The translations under genes were made by a program, and so were the position numbers. From Clusia tigrina (Eukaryota; Arthropoda; Insecta; Diptera; Clusiidae), in the NCBI GenBank assembly GCA_920105625.2, contig OV050031.1, positions 215,009,194-215,073,193 of the forward strand: DNA of 64,000 nt, read 5' to 3'. The notes under the pieces are model-generated. The model worked only from the letters and a program-made list of their open reading frames with translations. It was not told the origin of the DNA and searched no databases. Position 1 is the stretch's first letter, and every line of letters starts with the position of its first letter. Positions 11,251 through 21,350 of this stretch are shown one piece after another.

Positions 11251-13685
11251 TTGTGGAATAGGCAGGCACTTAGCATAGAATTCGGGAAGGTAAGAAAGTG
11301 AAAAACCGAAGCAGCTAAAGAGAAGGAAATGAAGATTAGCTACCCACCGATGGAACAAATTCATAGAAAGCCTGTCAACGGTAGAACTGTTATGAAAGCA
11401 TGCAAACAGCGTGAGCGATAACAACCCACCCAAAAAGTCAATTATATATATAAAAGCTGTATGGAATGAAATTGTCATTGTTGAAATTGTGAGCAGGAAA
11501 TGGATTCTACAATTGAATGCTACTTATAAAAGACGGCAAGGAACACATGATAAATTGATAGTACAAGCAGCATATACGATTATATATAATACATAATCTA
11601 AGAAATCATTACACTGCACATACAATTTAAAGAATATAAGCGTCATTATTAATTGCGGAATTTTCCTTAATAGAAACGTGTTCTGAAGCAACTGCTGAGC
11701 TAAGTTATTAATTACTCAAACTTACCAGAAACATATGGAAGTAATGTGCTGCTCTGCTGCTAAAAGTAAACTGATTGGAACAGGCTGCGCCACTGACAGC
11801 AACATATTCCCATGTAATGAAATTCAAAACTCCACCAGCAACAACCACTACAACACCAGTGGCCGAACACTCTGCAGAAGCTTCAAGTTACTCGACAAGC
11901 CAAACAAAAGATTTCAGGCACTCATACCCAGTTCCGTCTCCTCACTGGCTACTACGCCGTTTATCATGGCGCGCGGCTTCTGCGCTTACCTCTATTGACC
12001 CACATACGCCCAGCACGCATGCGCGTGTTTTATTTGGAATAGGATTAGAGGCATTTGTTAAACTTTTCGATTGAACGCCACAAAAAATGAAAGCGTTTTT
12101 CTCTCCTCTGCAACATAATCCGTTAAATGTAAACATAGGCGAAAATGTTCCCAAAATCCGCCAAACGGCTGGGAAAGAAATCGTTTTACTGCTTTGGCTT
12201 GATTAACGATTCTTTTGAGCGGTCGTTCATCTGCGGCACTGCAGCACGACATGTTGTCGAGGAGGGAGCGCTTTAAATGAAAATACAAATGCCGAATGGC
12301 AAATGGCAAATGATGAAGAAAAGTCTTCGGGGGGCTGCAAATTTCTGCCAATGCTGAATGACCGGCAGAAAAACGGGGTTAGTGCTAACAAATTCGATGA
12401 ATGCCGCAGCATGACTCAATGAGGCGGCAAACGAGAATTTTTACAAGATTCCCAACAAGCAAAACTACACTCCGAACAAAAAATTACAGCAAAGGAACAT
12501 CTCAGCACAGCTCAGCTCAGCTCAGCAGGTACGAGCTGCATAAGAATTGTACAAATTTATGGTGCATGCTTTTGTTATCGTTGTTGTTGTAGTTGGCACA
12601 CAAAGATTCTTATCAGCGTAATCAATGTTTACTTTTGTATTTCTTGTTGTCTCCGCTGGCTTGGAATTTCGCACTCACTTCTCCAATTTGCGGCTCGGCA
12701 TTCGCACAAATTGCCTGGCATAAAATCCCGGACATAAATCTTCGCTAAACTCTTTCAGCCGAGTTTACAAATTTTGGGAATTTTTGTTCCTGCTCAAATT
12801 ATGAAATTTAATATACTTGTAGTTTGGTCCTTTAGGCAACGCGGCTAAATGCATATTCACTTTACTTCAAGTTACGTACAGTTTTGGGCTCTTTTTTGGG
12901 GGCCTCATTATGCGAACGTGTCTCATTCTGAGAACGTTTCCTCGCAGCGTCTTGGCGGAGGACTTTAATGCGACACCCATTTCTGCATTATCGGTAATGC
13001 GAAATCTTCCTCTGCTCTGTCGCGCACTTGCTGCGTGTGCTTAACAACGAAGAGAACATAAACTTGCATGGTTGTGGGCTCGTCTGCAGCATCCTTTCAC
13101 ATTTCTCCGTGAATGCAAAAAGTAATATTCTTTTTGCTGCTTAATGCTGTTTAAAACGTTTTTAAATTACACGCTTCAAATTTGGAAAGGCTGCGCAGCG
13201 TTTTAAGCACCCAAATTTAAGGCACTTTATTTAAGCACTTTTGCCCAACACTCCATTAAAGAGTTACGGGTGCAGGAGCATAGGAATATGTGCTGATACA
13301 TCGCTTGAACGCTTAAGTGACCCAACTACTTTTTATTGCAAACTCTTCTGGCTTTGAGTGCACAAATTGACCCTTTCCATCATATCAAAATTAGTACTCT
13401 TAAACAAATTTAATGGCCACTAAGTACGCGGTAGCAGAAATATTTCAATTTCCTTACTGGAGAACATATCATTCTTCGGAAAAAATGTACGAAGAATTAC
13501 TCTAAGAATGTCAATAAGGCAAGCAGCGAACCATGGCATAATTGAAGAAAATTCCCATGACATAAAATCAATCTTTGCTGAGCAGAAACACATGGGGAGT
13601 TCATTCTATTCAGTGATCAATCAGCAAACCTTGTGTGAACAATAATTATAGGAACAATTAATAAATATATGGATATATTTAAATT
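11251..13685. other. Non-coding; unique island about 11740-13300
   Basis: The island is better balanced in base content and appears single-copy, with a CAGCT run near 12505-12525. Overlapping open frames on both strands at 11.7-12.4 kb have no recognisable domain. I see no gene. Confidence 0.35.
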
Positions 13686-13905
13686 AAGTAGAGGTAGGTA
13701 GGTAGGTTGAGCGGCAGCCAAAATGGCTTACACACTGAAGCCATGATTGACCCTTTGTGCCTTTGTGATACCGCTTGAGACACAGCTCCCATTGCCTTTC
13801 AGAGGTCCCGCCATTTGAAGCTTTTTATGATGTACGAGTACTTGATGGAGCTTATTTTCTTGTTTGGAAGGTCTCCCAAGGAGTCCAGAAAGTATCTACC
13901 CATAA
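13686..13905 (-). mobile_element. I/R1-like family A, 3' end split off by an LTR insertion
   Basis: Read on the minus strand, TACTTTCTGGACTCCTTGGG and GGTATCACAAAGG-ACAAAGGGTCAAT match the plus-strand copy at 24.0-24.2 kb. Both end in CCTACC repeats (here AGGTAGGTAGGTT on the plus strand at about 13692-13706). The rest of the same element continues at 14506-15430. The interruption is the LTR-like insert between them. Confidence 0.7.
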
Positions 13906-13910
13906 AAGTG

Positions 13911-14505
13911 TGTAGTGTACCACACTAGCGTACACTGACGACCACACAATAACACAAGCATACTCTGTATTCCTATATGCCGCACATAATATTGTTAGCT
14001 CAACCATACGTATTGCTGAATAAGCACTTTATACAATACAACGACTCAAGCAGGCTCGGTATACAACATTGTTACAAAAGGGTCGTCGGTATAAAAGAGC
14101 CGTCGGTATAAAAGGGCCGTCGATTCGAATAAAGATGAGATTGAATCTGAACGTTTAAATTAGCATGGCTGCTCTAAACTTCATTTCTTTCTCCGTGCTC
14201 CCAGTTAGGCTTAACTTTGAGATCAGCACAAACAAACGGCAAACTCTGTCGGTCATAAACTTTGCTACAGGGCATATATCCGCTTCGCTAGGATCTTTTC
14301 CCCTGACAAAAATATACCACATGGTGATCCTGTGTACTGAAGCATTTTGCATACAAATCCTGTATTATATTGCTTGACCATACTACCACCGTAACATTAT
14401 CCGTATATTACATGGCGATCGTACCAGCATAACACGATACACCACAAGACGACCCAGTACAACAAATCATTATCCTTTTATTACATGGCAATCCTGCCAG
14501 GTTCT
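13911..14505 (+). mobile_element. LTR of a BEL/Pao-like retrotransposon with primer-binding-site copies
   Basis: The insert interrupts the family A remnant. It begins TGTAGTGTACCACAC, holds promoter-like TATAAAA motifs at about 14091-14112 (repeated as GTCGGTATAAAAG), and has AATAAAG at about 14129-14135. TGGCGATCGTACCAG (about 14413) and TGGCAATCCTGCCAGG (about 14487) resemble a primer-binding site complementary to the 3' end of an arginine tRNA, a known BEL/Pao arrangement; ACATGGTGATCCTG near 14320 is a third variant. No gag or pol is attached. The exact LTR borders and target duplication could not be fixed. Confidence 0.5.
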
Positions 14506-15430
14506 CATTCATTTATTACAAATGTTTCTACTTTTGAACAGCTTTAGACACTTGCATATCAGATTTTCGATGGACCCTTGGTCCACCTCCTCGTCCATCC
14601 AACTCCTGCAGATGTCATTTGAGACGATTCCCAGATACCTACCTTGAGTACCCAGCATCAGAGAACACAGAGAAAAGAAACTCTTTGTCGCTGCCAACAT
14701 CCGTAACGGACATACCACGATTTTGAGTGGATTCACCACGATTCTGAGTGGATTCAATACGATTTTCATGTACAACGTCCGTCTGCTTTATTTCGCTGCT
14801 TTGCCGTACGTAGTTTAAGTTTATTTACTCTGTATACTCTGCCCAGCATCCAGTGCCCCATCAGGAAACTTATGACACTACCTATACTTTGTCTATTTAG
14901 ATATATTGGATCTTTTGAGTGTTTGACATTTATTTACGACCAGATTAGTCTAGAAATTCTGCATTCCACTCCTTCAGACCAGCACCTGCCTGCTGCTTCT
15001 ATGAATATTGTGTCAATTAGTACCTTACATGCGGCAATGGGAATACCGAGGATTGACCTAGCTGACTGAATCGATATTACAGTGCCCTCTCGGGTGAATT
15101 CATCCGCTTTGCAATTCCCTGGAATATTCCTTTCTCTGGGAAACCAGCTCAGATGCAGACGAGTCTGCTTATCTATCTCATATATAGACTTGCGGGAGCT
15201 CTTGACAGGGTTTGATGTGTTATAGTTGAATCCACAGAACCCAAAACCGCTTGGCTGTCAGTTAGAATGTAGATATCTTGTCCAAATATCTTCTTCTTCC
15301 TGAGCCAAGATATTGCTTCCTCCATATTTGCACCCTCAGCTTGAAATACGCTGCAGTGCTCGGGAAGTCTAAAGAACTCGTTAATCTCCAGCTCAACTGA
15401 GAATACATCACCTCCCATCTGTGGATCCAT
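14506..15430 (-). mobile_element. I/R1-like family A, RNase H region remnant
   Basis: On the minus strand the frame at 15430-15173 gives an RNase H fragment with FQAEGANMEEAISWLRKKK and YILTDSQAVLGS. These carry the second and third acidic positions of RNase H; the first Asp motif is lost. Further along, LNRQSIGSVIS-LMGHWMLG (about 14905-14850) and GIVSNDICRSWMDEE (about 14630-14585) match the copy at 23.5-24.2 kb. A segment of about 170 bp at 14665-14840 that is absent from the other copy separates the last two motifs. The element is dead: several frames and many stops. Confidence 0.75.
14716..14768. repeat. Short 21/22-bp repeat inside the inserted segment
   Basis: CCACGATTTTGAGTGGATT, CCACGATTCTGAGTGGATT and a partial third copy ATACGATTTT follow one another. 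They lie inside the 170-bp segment that interrupts the family A remnant. Confidence 0.75.
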
Positions 15431-15520
15431 CTTAAGTATTCTTGTGTTATTCTGTATCTTGAGTCTTGAGTGAAATGTGAAGAAAATTGTGTTTCTTTCA
15501 GTATATAGCGGTTAACTATT

Positions 15521-15725
15521 CTACCTGTGGTCTAATGGTAAGCATGATAGACTCACATCCAGACGGTCGCAGGTTCAAATCTTGCCACGGGGTGGTCTCC
15601 ATAATGCTTCTTTCTATACAATCATTTTCTCTTCGAGTCGAAGGCCTCTATTGCTAGTACTCATTCCCCCAACATCTTGCACTCATAATTAATTATGGTG
15701 TAAGATATAATAATAATAATAAATA
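15521..15725 (+). mobile_element. tRNA-derived SINE, copy 1 (best preserved)
   Basis: The 5' part is tRNA-like with an A box TGGTCTAATGG (15528-15538) and a B box GGTTCAAATCT (15572-15582), 33 nt apart, as in an RNA polymerase III internal promoter. A non-tRNA body follows with CTTCGAGTCGAAGGCC and GCTAGTACTCATTC, then an end of TAA repeats (about 15707-15723). The same A box, body and 3' motif recur at four other places in the window, so this is a dispersed family and not a tRNA gene. The parent tRNA could not be identified. Confidence 0.75.
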
Positions 15726-16469
15726 TTCTACCTATACTTATACACAATACACACATGTCTTATGTTTTACTTTGGTTTTCTACATATTCTACTTCGCTAA
15801 TACCATTTTGATTATAATCACTTTTGATACTTCCAAGGCCTTAATCTTCAAATTTATTGTTCATTGGAAAATTACATACTAGAACCTCTTAAACCTATAC
15901 ACAAATTTCTTTTGTCTCTAATAGTTCGATCAGTGGATTATGTCAAGTTACGTATAAAATCATTCGTTTCATAATTACATAGTAACTTTAATGAATATAG
16001 TTGAGTAATTTCCATCTAATTTCACTTTACTTGTACTCATACAAAACTCGTATCTCTTCTGTTGTTGAGACAAAGCTGCATCCACCCGTAACGATGCATT
16101 CCCCTTTCATTTATTTCGGCCCTTAATGGGGGTCATACTAAAAGATACCACAACTAACTCTATTAGTGTAAGAGAGATGCCATCATTTGGCTCGTTGTTT
16201 TTGATCAAATACTAATATAAGGTATTATATTTTAATGAATGATATTTGTTTTTGACCCTTCACTAATGATTTCTTGCTAATGAGGTTCCACGTATGAGTT
16301 ACTACTAATGAAGTTTCACCATTGACTTGTCACCAATGATTTATAACATTTATTTATATTCTTTTCTACAAAATTATACCAAGTTATTAGAAGGTCACTC
16401 ATTGTAAATAGTAATTGAATTCGTCATTGTTATGGTCTTGTACAAAATTATCACTATTTTCTAGCGGAA
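15726..16469. other. AT-rich with degenerate CACTAATGA-type repeats
   Basis: Between about 16255 and 16350 short phrases such as TTCACTAATGATTT, CTAATGAGGTT and CTAATGAAGTT recur loosely. Nothing coding is recognised in the remainder. Confidence 0.35.
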
Positions 16470-16640
16470 AGATGCTGGTATCACAGTCTAGTGGAGGCGA
16501 GTTAATTCTTGCCTAGGGAGTAGTCTTATAATGCGTCCTTTTGGATATTTTACTCTTCGAGTTGAAGGTCTTAGTTGTTAGTACTCATTCTTCCAAAGGT
16601 ACTTGTACAGGAAATAGATAAATAAATATAATATATTGTT
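16470..16640 (+). mobile_element. tRNA-derived SINE, copy 2 (degraded)
   Basis: CAGTCTAGTGG (A-box region) is followed by TAATGCGTCCTTTTGGATAT, CTCTTCGAGTTGAAGGTC and GTTAGTACTCATTCTTCC, in the same order as copy 1. The B-box region is largely deleted. The tail is TAAATAAATATAATA. Confidence 0.65.
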
Positions 16641-17190
16641 AATCGATTATCGACCTACGGTTGATTATTAATTATTAGTTTTTCTTCAACTAGTTTAAGG
16701 TCAGAATGACTAATAATAGCAAATTATTTATCAGTCAGACCTTAAACTCGTTAACAAGACTAATAAACGATATTGCTTCAGATACGCGTAATAAAGTAGG
16801 CTTGGAGAATCCTCAGACATGATGACACCTTCATGGAAAATATCAAGAAAAGACGAGATTGCAAACAAGGTTTATGTAAACTTCCTACTGGAATTTAGTA
16901 GCAGACAGTCTGTAATACCCCTCTACTAAGCAACAGTTGCCGGGAGGAAGGAAATTAATGGAAATATGTGCCTGCAGCAGAGCAGTGGCTTATTACTGAC
17001 TGCATCATCATCATCATTGTTGGCTCGGGAGTCCTAGTTGAACCTTGAACCACTAACTGACTGCTATGTTGTGATGTAGAAGGCAATAAGATAGGAGCCA
17101 TTGTTTTAAAATGACCTTGGAAATATTTGCTCTGAAAATTAATGAGTCACATTAAAATTTTATGTTTGACAGTGTTTTACTTACTTTCTC
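16641..17190. other. AT-rich stretch with an inverted repeat and a CAT-repeat element end
   Basis: AACTAGTTTAAGGTC (about 16689) and GACCTTAAACTCGTT (about 16738-16754) form imperfect inverted arms. At about 17005-17047 a (CAT)n run is followed by TGTTGGCTCGGGAGTCCTAG, which matches in reverse complement the sequence at 49.84-49.87 kb. This marks a minus-strand 3' end of a retroelement with a trinucleotide tail. Confidence 0.45.
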
Positions 17191-17196
17191 TTTATG

Positions 17197-17455
17197 TCCC
17201 CGGAGCAGAAAATCCAATCTGATTTGGGAAACGGAATTCGAACTTATTCTATCGGTTATCTCTTTCAGCATTGGTTAAATTTTGGGAACAATGTTGCTAC
17301 ATAAACAGAGAAAACGTGGGTATTCTCCCCGGAACAGAGAATCCAATCTGATTTCGGAAACGGAATTCCAACTTACTTTCTCAATTGTCTTTTTCAGCAT
17401 TTGTTTAGTTTTGGTAACGATTTTGCTACATAAACAGAGAAAACGTCTCCATTCT
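17197..17455. repeat. Tandem duplication, 129-bp unit, two copies
   Basis: TCCCCGGAGCAGAAAATCC (17197) and TCCCCGGAACAGAGAATCC (17326) start two units that both end in TGCTACATAAACAGAGAAAA. A diverged relative containing GAACAGTCGATCTGAG-AACTGAATTCGAA lies near 38340. It is non-coding. Confidence 0.85.
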
Positions 17456-19794
17456 CATCATCCTTGATTATCACCATCATCCTAGGAATTGTGCTCTTTT
17501 ACTCGTATCGACACCTTTTCCTGAAAGGGGTTCAAATACTCATTCTCTATCATTCATTATCTTCTCCAGAATTCTGCATGTAAGTGGGACACATACAAAG
17601 AGACGAAGACTAAGTTTTGGTGTTTGAAAGTTGCCTGATTCTCCACCCTTTTAGTTTTCCATTTGCATCAACCTTCAAAAATTCTGAACAGTGTCACAGA
17701 CACTGCCCCATTCAATTGCAAGTACCAAACAAATTTATTAGCAGCCGAGCAATTATGGCTGCATGTGAGTGTTCGTTCATTGGCGCTGATGATGTTCACA
17801 ACAACTTTCTTTTGATGCCGGTTGTCAGGCGGGCAGTTCGCTAGCAAACTAGCAACAAACTCAACACACAAATTACACTTCTGACCGACCATATTTACGA
17901 CTACTTTTGCTACACAATATGGCACTGCGAGCATTAATACCACCTGTTGTACCCGCTGGAACAACAACAACCACATCAACAACCACAGCAACAGCGATAG
18001 GAAAAAGATAGAGGCAATAATTACAACAACAAGAAGCGCACAAGTGGCCGTGCGGGGAACACGACTCGTTCAATTGCACTCTGAAGACCGGAGCGAGATT
18101 GGACCGACCCCAACAATTAAACAGACGCATTCAAGTAGAAACCGAAGAAGACGCTCACTGGAGACGAGTTTTTCGCTATTTGTCGTCGGCGAGGCATGCT
18201 GCAGGAAAGCGGCGCGCATGCAGCGTTTGTGCCATGTGGCCATGAGTGACCACTGCATTATTCTAGTTAGAACGCTTAATGTGAGGCATTTAAGTCATTA
18301 ATAAGACCAGAATTTCTTGATGTTGATAACTACTTTCACCGCGCTTAGAATTCTTCTGCGACAAGTTTCTGTTCCCTATTCCGTTGCTCTTTTATTGCAC
18401 GAGTATTTGATTTGGCTGTGACTGAGCCGCCGCTCTGCTGTTCCGGCTGGTCAATAACTGATGAAAAATTGTCGGCTTACATTGAGGCGGCGGTGGAGAT
18501 GGAGGCGATGATGGAGATGGAGGCGATGGAGGTGATGGAGGCGATGGAAGCTTCATGTGGCTCGGCCACTTGTGACAATGATGCCGCAGTTGGCAGTGAT
18601 GGAGTTGCTGTGGATGATGTAGTCGTCGCGGCCAATGCTAATGTCGCTGCCTCAGCCGTTGATGCTGCCTTTTCGCAATTGCCAGCCGGCGCATTTATGC
18701 TCATGGCTCAGCTCTGTGCCTAATGTTCTTTTGGCGTTTTTGCAGCCAATTAGCGGTCTTCTGGCCATAACGCGCACTCTTCGCAGAAACGTAGAAACGT
18801 ATTTTCCCTCATTTTTGCTCACTTTATGTTTTTTTGTTTCTAAGTTTTTTTTGTCTGTTTTTTTTTTGTCAATTTTTGTCGGGTATTTAGAATTATAGGG
18901 CGTTAAGTGGGTTAAACGCTCGAAAATATGTGTGCTAGTGCTGTGGTGCTGTTCCTCGCATTGAATGGTTCTTAATGCCCGGCACGAGAGCCATAAAAGA
19001 AAAAGTTGTGCAAAAACTTGTATCGAGGGCTCATTGAGAGTGAAATGCTTCAAGCGGTCTGTGGACTTGCTTTCATTGCCCGGGAAATATTCTAGACAGA
19101 AAAAGTGATTTAGAAAGTTAACAGCTATTTGGTCGCAATTGCTATCAAGAGGCAGGGGAGGCGACGAATTGGCGGCAGTAATTATCCGATTATAAACTTA
19201 AAGAGCTACTTACTGCTAAATAGTAAATGAGAGGGAATTGAAAGACCGGCGCTTTAAATTGACGGACACAGACAATAAGTGGGTGGCACAATTAAAACAT
19301 CAATTATTGATGAAGTGTGCAGTGAGTAAAGTTGGCTTCATACCAGTGAATATGAGTATTAGTTTTTAAAGCAGTCATATAGTCAGTTATAGTTTATTAT
19401 ACAGAGAAAGAGTCCCTTTGGACAGAATAGTCTCTAAATAGTCTCTACTTTTCACTCACTGTATCGCGTCCGTATGTTTTAAAATAACGGACATTATTCT
19501 TGAGGTACATTTAGAGTCAAGAGATACTTATGGTATCTACAAGGTGGAAAGTATACAGGCATTTTTAAATATAAGAACGACTACAAGTTTTTTCGGCAAA
19601 GCCGATTTATGTTATTCAAAGAAGTTCCCTTCCGACTCAACATAGCGATTTACATGGTCTAAAAGCATGTCGAATGAGTGTTTTCGATGTCCTTCAGGAT
19701 GTTTGTACAAGCCTTTTGAAAGGCTATTTACTTTCCTTTGCACCAAAATAATAACGCTTATAATCGTAATTATATAAATCAAGGCCTCAGTGGC
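17456..19794. other. Unique island (about 17600-19300), no gene recognised
   Basis: The island is the most GC-balanced block of the left half. A 103-codon plus-strand frame at 18412-18723 is open mainly because of a GGAGGCGATG-type repeat (about 18484-18548) and has no known domain. AT-rich unrecognised DNA follows to 19790. Confidence 0.35.
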
Positions 19795-19890
19795 CTTAGG
19801 TTAGGTTAGGTTCCACTGGCCGGCCATTAAGGCCACACATATACCTATAAGGTCCTTTGCGGTGCCAGATGGATATCCATTTAAGAGCTA
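19795..19890 (-). mobile_element. Non-LTR 3' terminus with CCTAA-type repeats
   Basis: On the minus strand the sequence runs from ATCCATCTGGCACCGCAAAG to GGCCGGCCAGTGG and ends in AACCTAACCTAACCTAAGG. It matches the tails at 4.05 kb and 9.24 kb. Short terminal tandem repeats in place of poly(A) are common in I-like elements. Confidence 0.55.
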
Positions 19891-20084
19891 TAGTATGAGT
19901 CGTTGAACAGGGAGACGCTCTTAGCCAATCTTAAGAGAGAAACTTTCCTTGGTGAGACTCAGATTGAGAGACCGAAATATTTCTTCTTTGATAAACATAA
20001 ATTTTGCTTTTAGTTTCCCTCCTTTGTTAACTATTCTCCGAAGTTTCTTAATCAATGAATTTGTGGAACCTAATCTTGGGATCA

Positions 20085-21350
20085 TGATCGACAGTATGAT
20101 GTGTCCTCTTAATAGTTCACAAAAGAATCATACAGATGATAGAAATAATCTTCCTAATCGTACAACTCGGCAATCTTATCAAATTCTGAGCCAAGAAATA
20201 GTGTGCCCAATCTGCGAAAAAGCTAACAATCCAGTGCATGAATCTCAACTATTTATTCGCATGAGTGAGTCGGAAAGAAGAGAACAGAATTTATGTCTCA
20301 ATTGTCTAGGATATTCTCTTATTGCAACTAAATTGCCGTAGTCGAAGAAATTGGTTGAGGTGTGACCACACACTTATTCATTCTAATCTGGATGCGGCAC
20401 GAGCTACAACAACAGCACCGGTAACGGCGGGCACATCACGCCAAGTATCAACCGCCAAGACCAATATAACCAAACGATGCGCATTTTTAACACTCATTAA
20501 TTATGACGCCCTTCTTCCAACAGCATTAGTAACAGCCAAGGCCGCTGATGGTCTAAAACTTGAGTTTCGAGCTTTTTGGGACCAGAGTTCACAAGGATCC
20601 TTCATCACCGAAAGCGCCACCTAGTTGCTAAGACTACCTCGTGAGAAAACATCCATGAACATCATCGGATTAGCAAACATGAAAGTCGCCAGCAGCCGCT
20701 CATATGTTAATATCATCATCGGATCCCGCTACGATGTCAACACTTCGCATCAAGTGTTGGCGTATATTCTGCCAAAAGTCGGTCAAATTATGCCCTATCA
20801 ACGTCTACCCGCAGAGCAGCGACCCTATCTCACGGAGATTGACCTCGCTGATCCGAACTATTTTGAACCGCAGTCCACCTGTTGTCCTGTTCGACAACGA
20901 CGTTTACGACGATCTCATTCACGATGATATTCGGCACACATCTCTTGAACAACCCAATGCTCAACGGACGACGACGGGTTATATCATATCATATCTGGAA
21001 AATTTCAGCCGTCATCAACGCCAACTATCACGGTAACGGCTGCGCACACGCATGTTGAGACGGACAACTTTCAACGCAGATTTTGAGAGCTGGAAGAGTT
21101 GCCCACCAATGTCGGCGACCCCAATCCAGACACATGATGAGAGAACTCTTTCAAAGAAACTCAACGGCTGCAAAATGGCAAATACGTTGTACATCTACCA
21201 ATCTTATCCAGCCTGAACCTATTCAGTGTCATACATACATCGCGGCATGTTCCCCTAAAACTGTTTCTTCATCTTGAACGTCGGTTGATTCAGGATCGGG
21301 ATTTGCAGAAAATCTACCAGGACACTATCTACGAGTATCTTCAACTTGTG
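20085..21350 (+). mobile_element. BEL/Pao LTR retrotransposon, gag-pol fragment (dead)
   Basis: Three consecutive pieces can be read with stops and frame changes between them. First is a gag nucleocapsid region (20190-20390) with CPICEKANNPVHESQLF, LCLNCLGY and a following C/H remnant. Second is an aspartic-protease region (about 20505-20930) in which the usual active-site Asp-containing motif reads WDQSSQGSF, and the in-frame stop at 20622 splits it. Third is the entry to reverse transcriptase (about 21060-21345) with LDQDRDLQKIYQDTIYEYLQ-like residues. RT catalytic motifs, integrase and LTRs are not attached. It is an old genomic copy and cannot make protein. Confidence 0.75.

Noticed and set aside
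15521..15600. Functional tRNA gene
   Set aside because: A and B boxes are present, but the acceptor stem does not pair, a non-tRNA body follows, and the same composite sequence occurs elsewhere in the window. It is a SINE.
18412..18723. 103-codon acidic protein with MEAMEVMEAM repeats
   Set aside because: It is opened by a short GAGGCGATG-type repeat, has no domain, and an almost equally long frame lies opposite. No splice or conservation evidence is visible.
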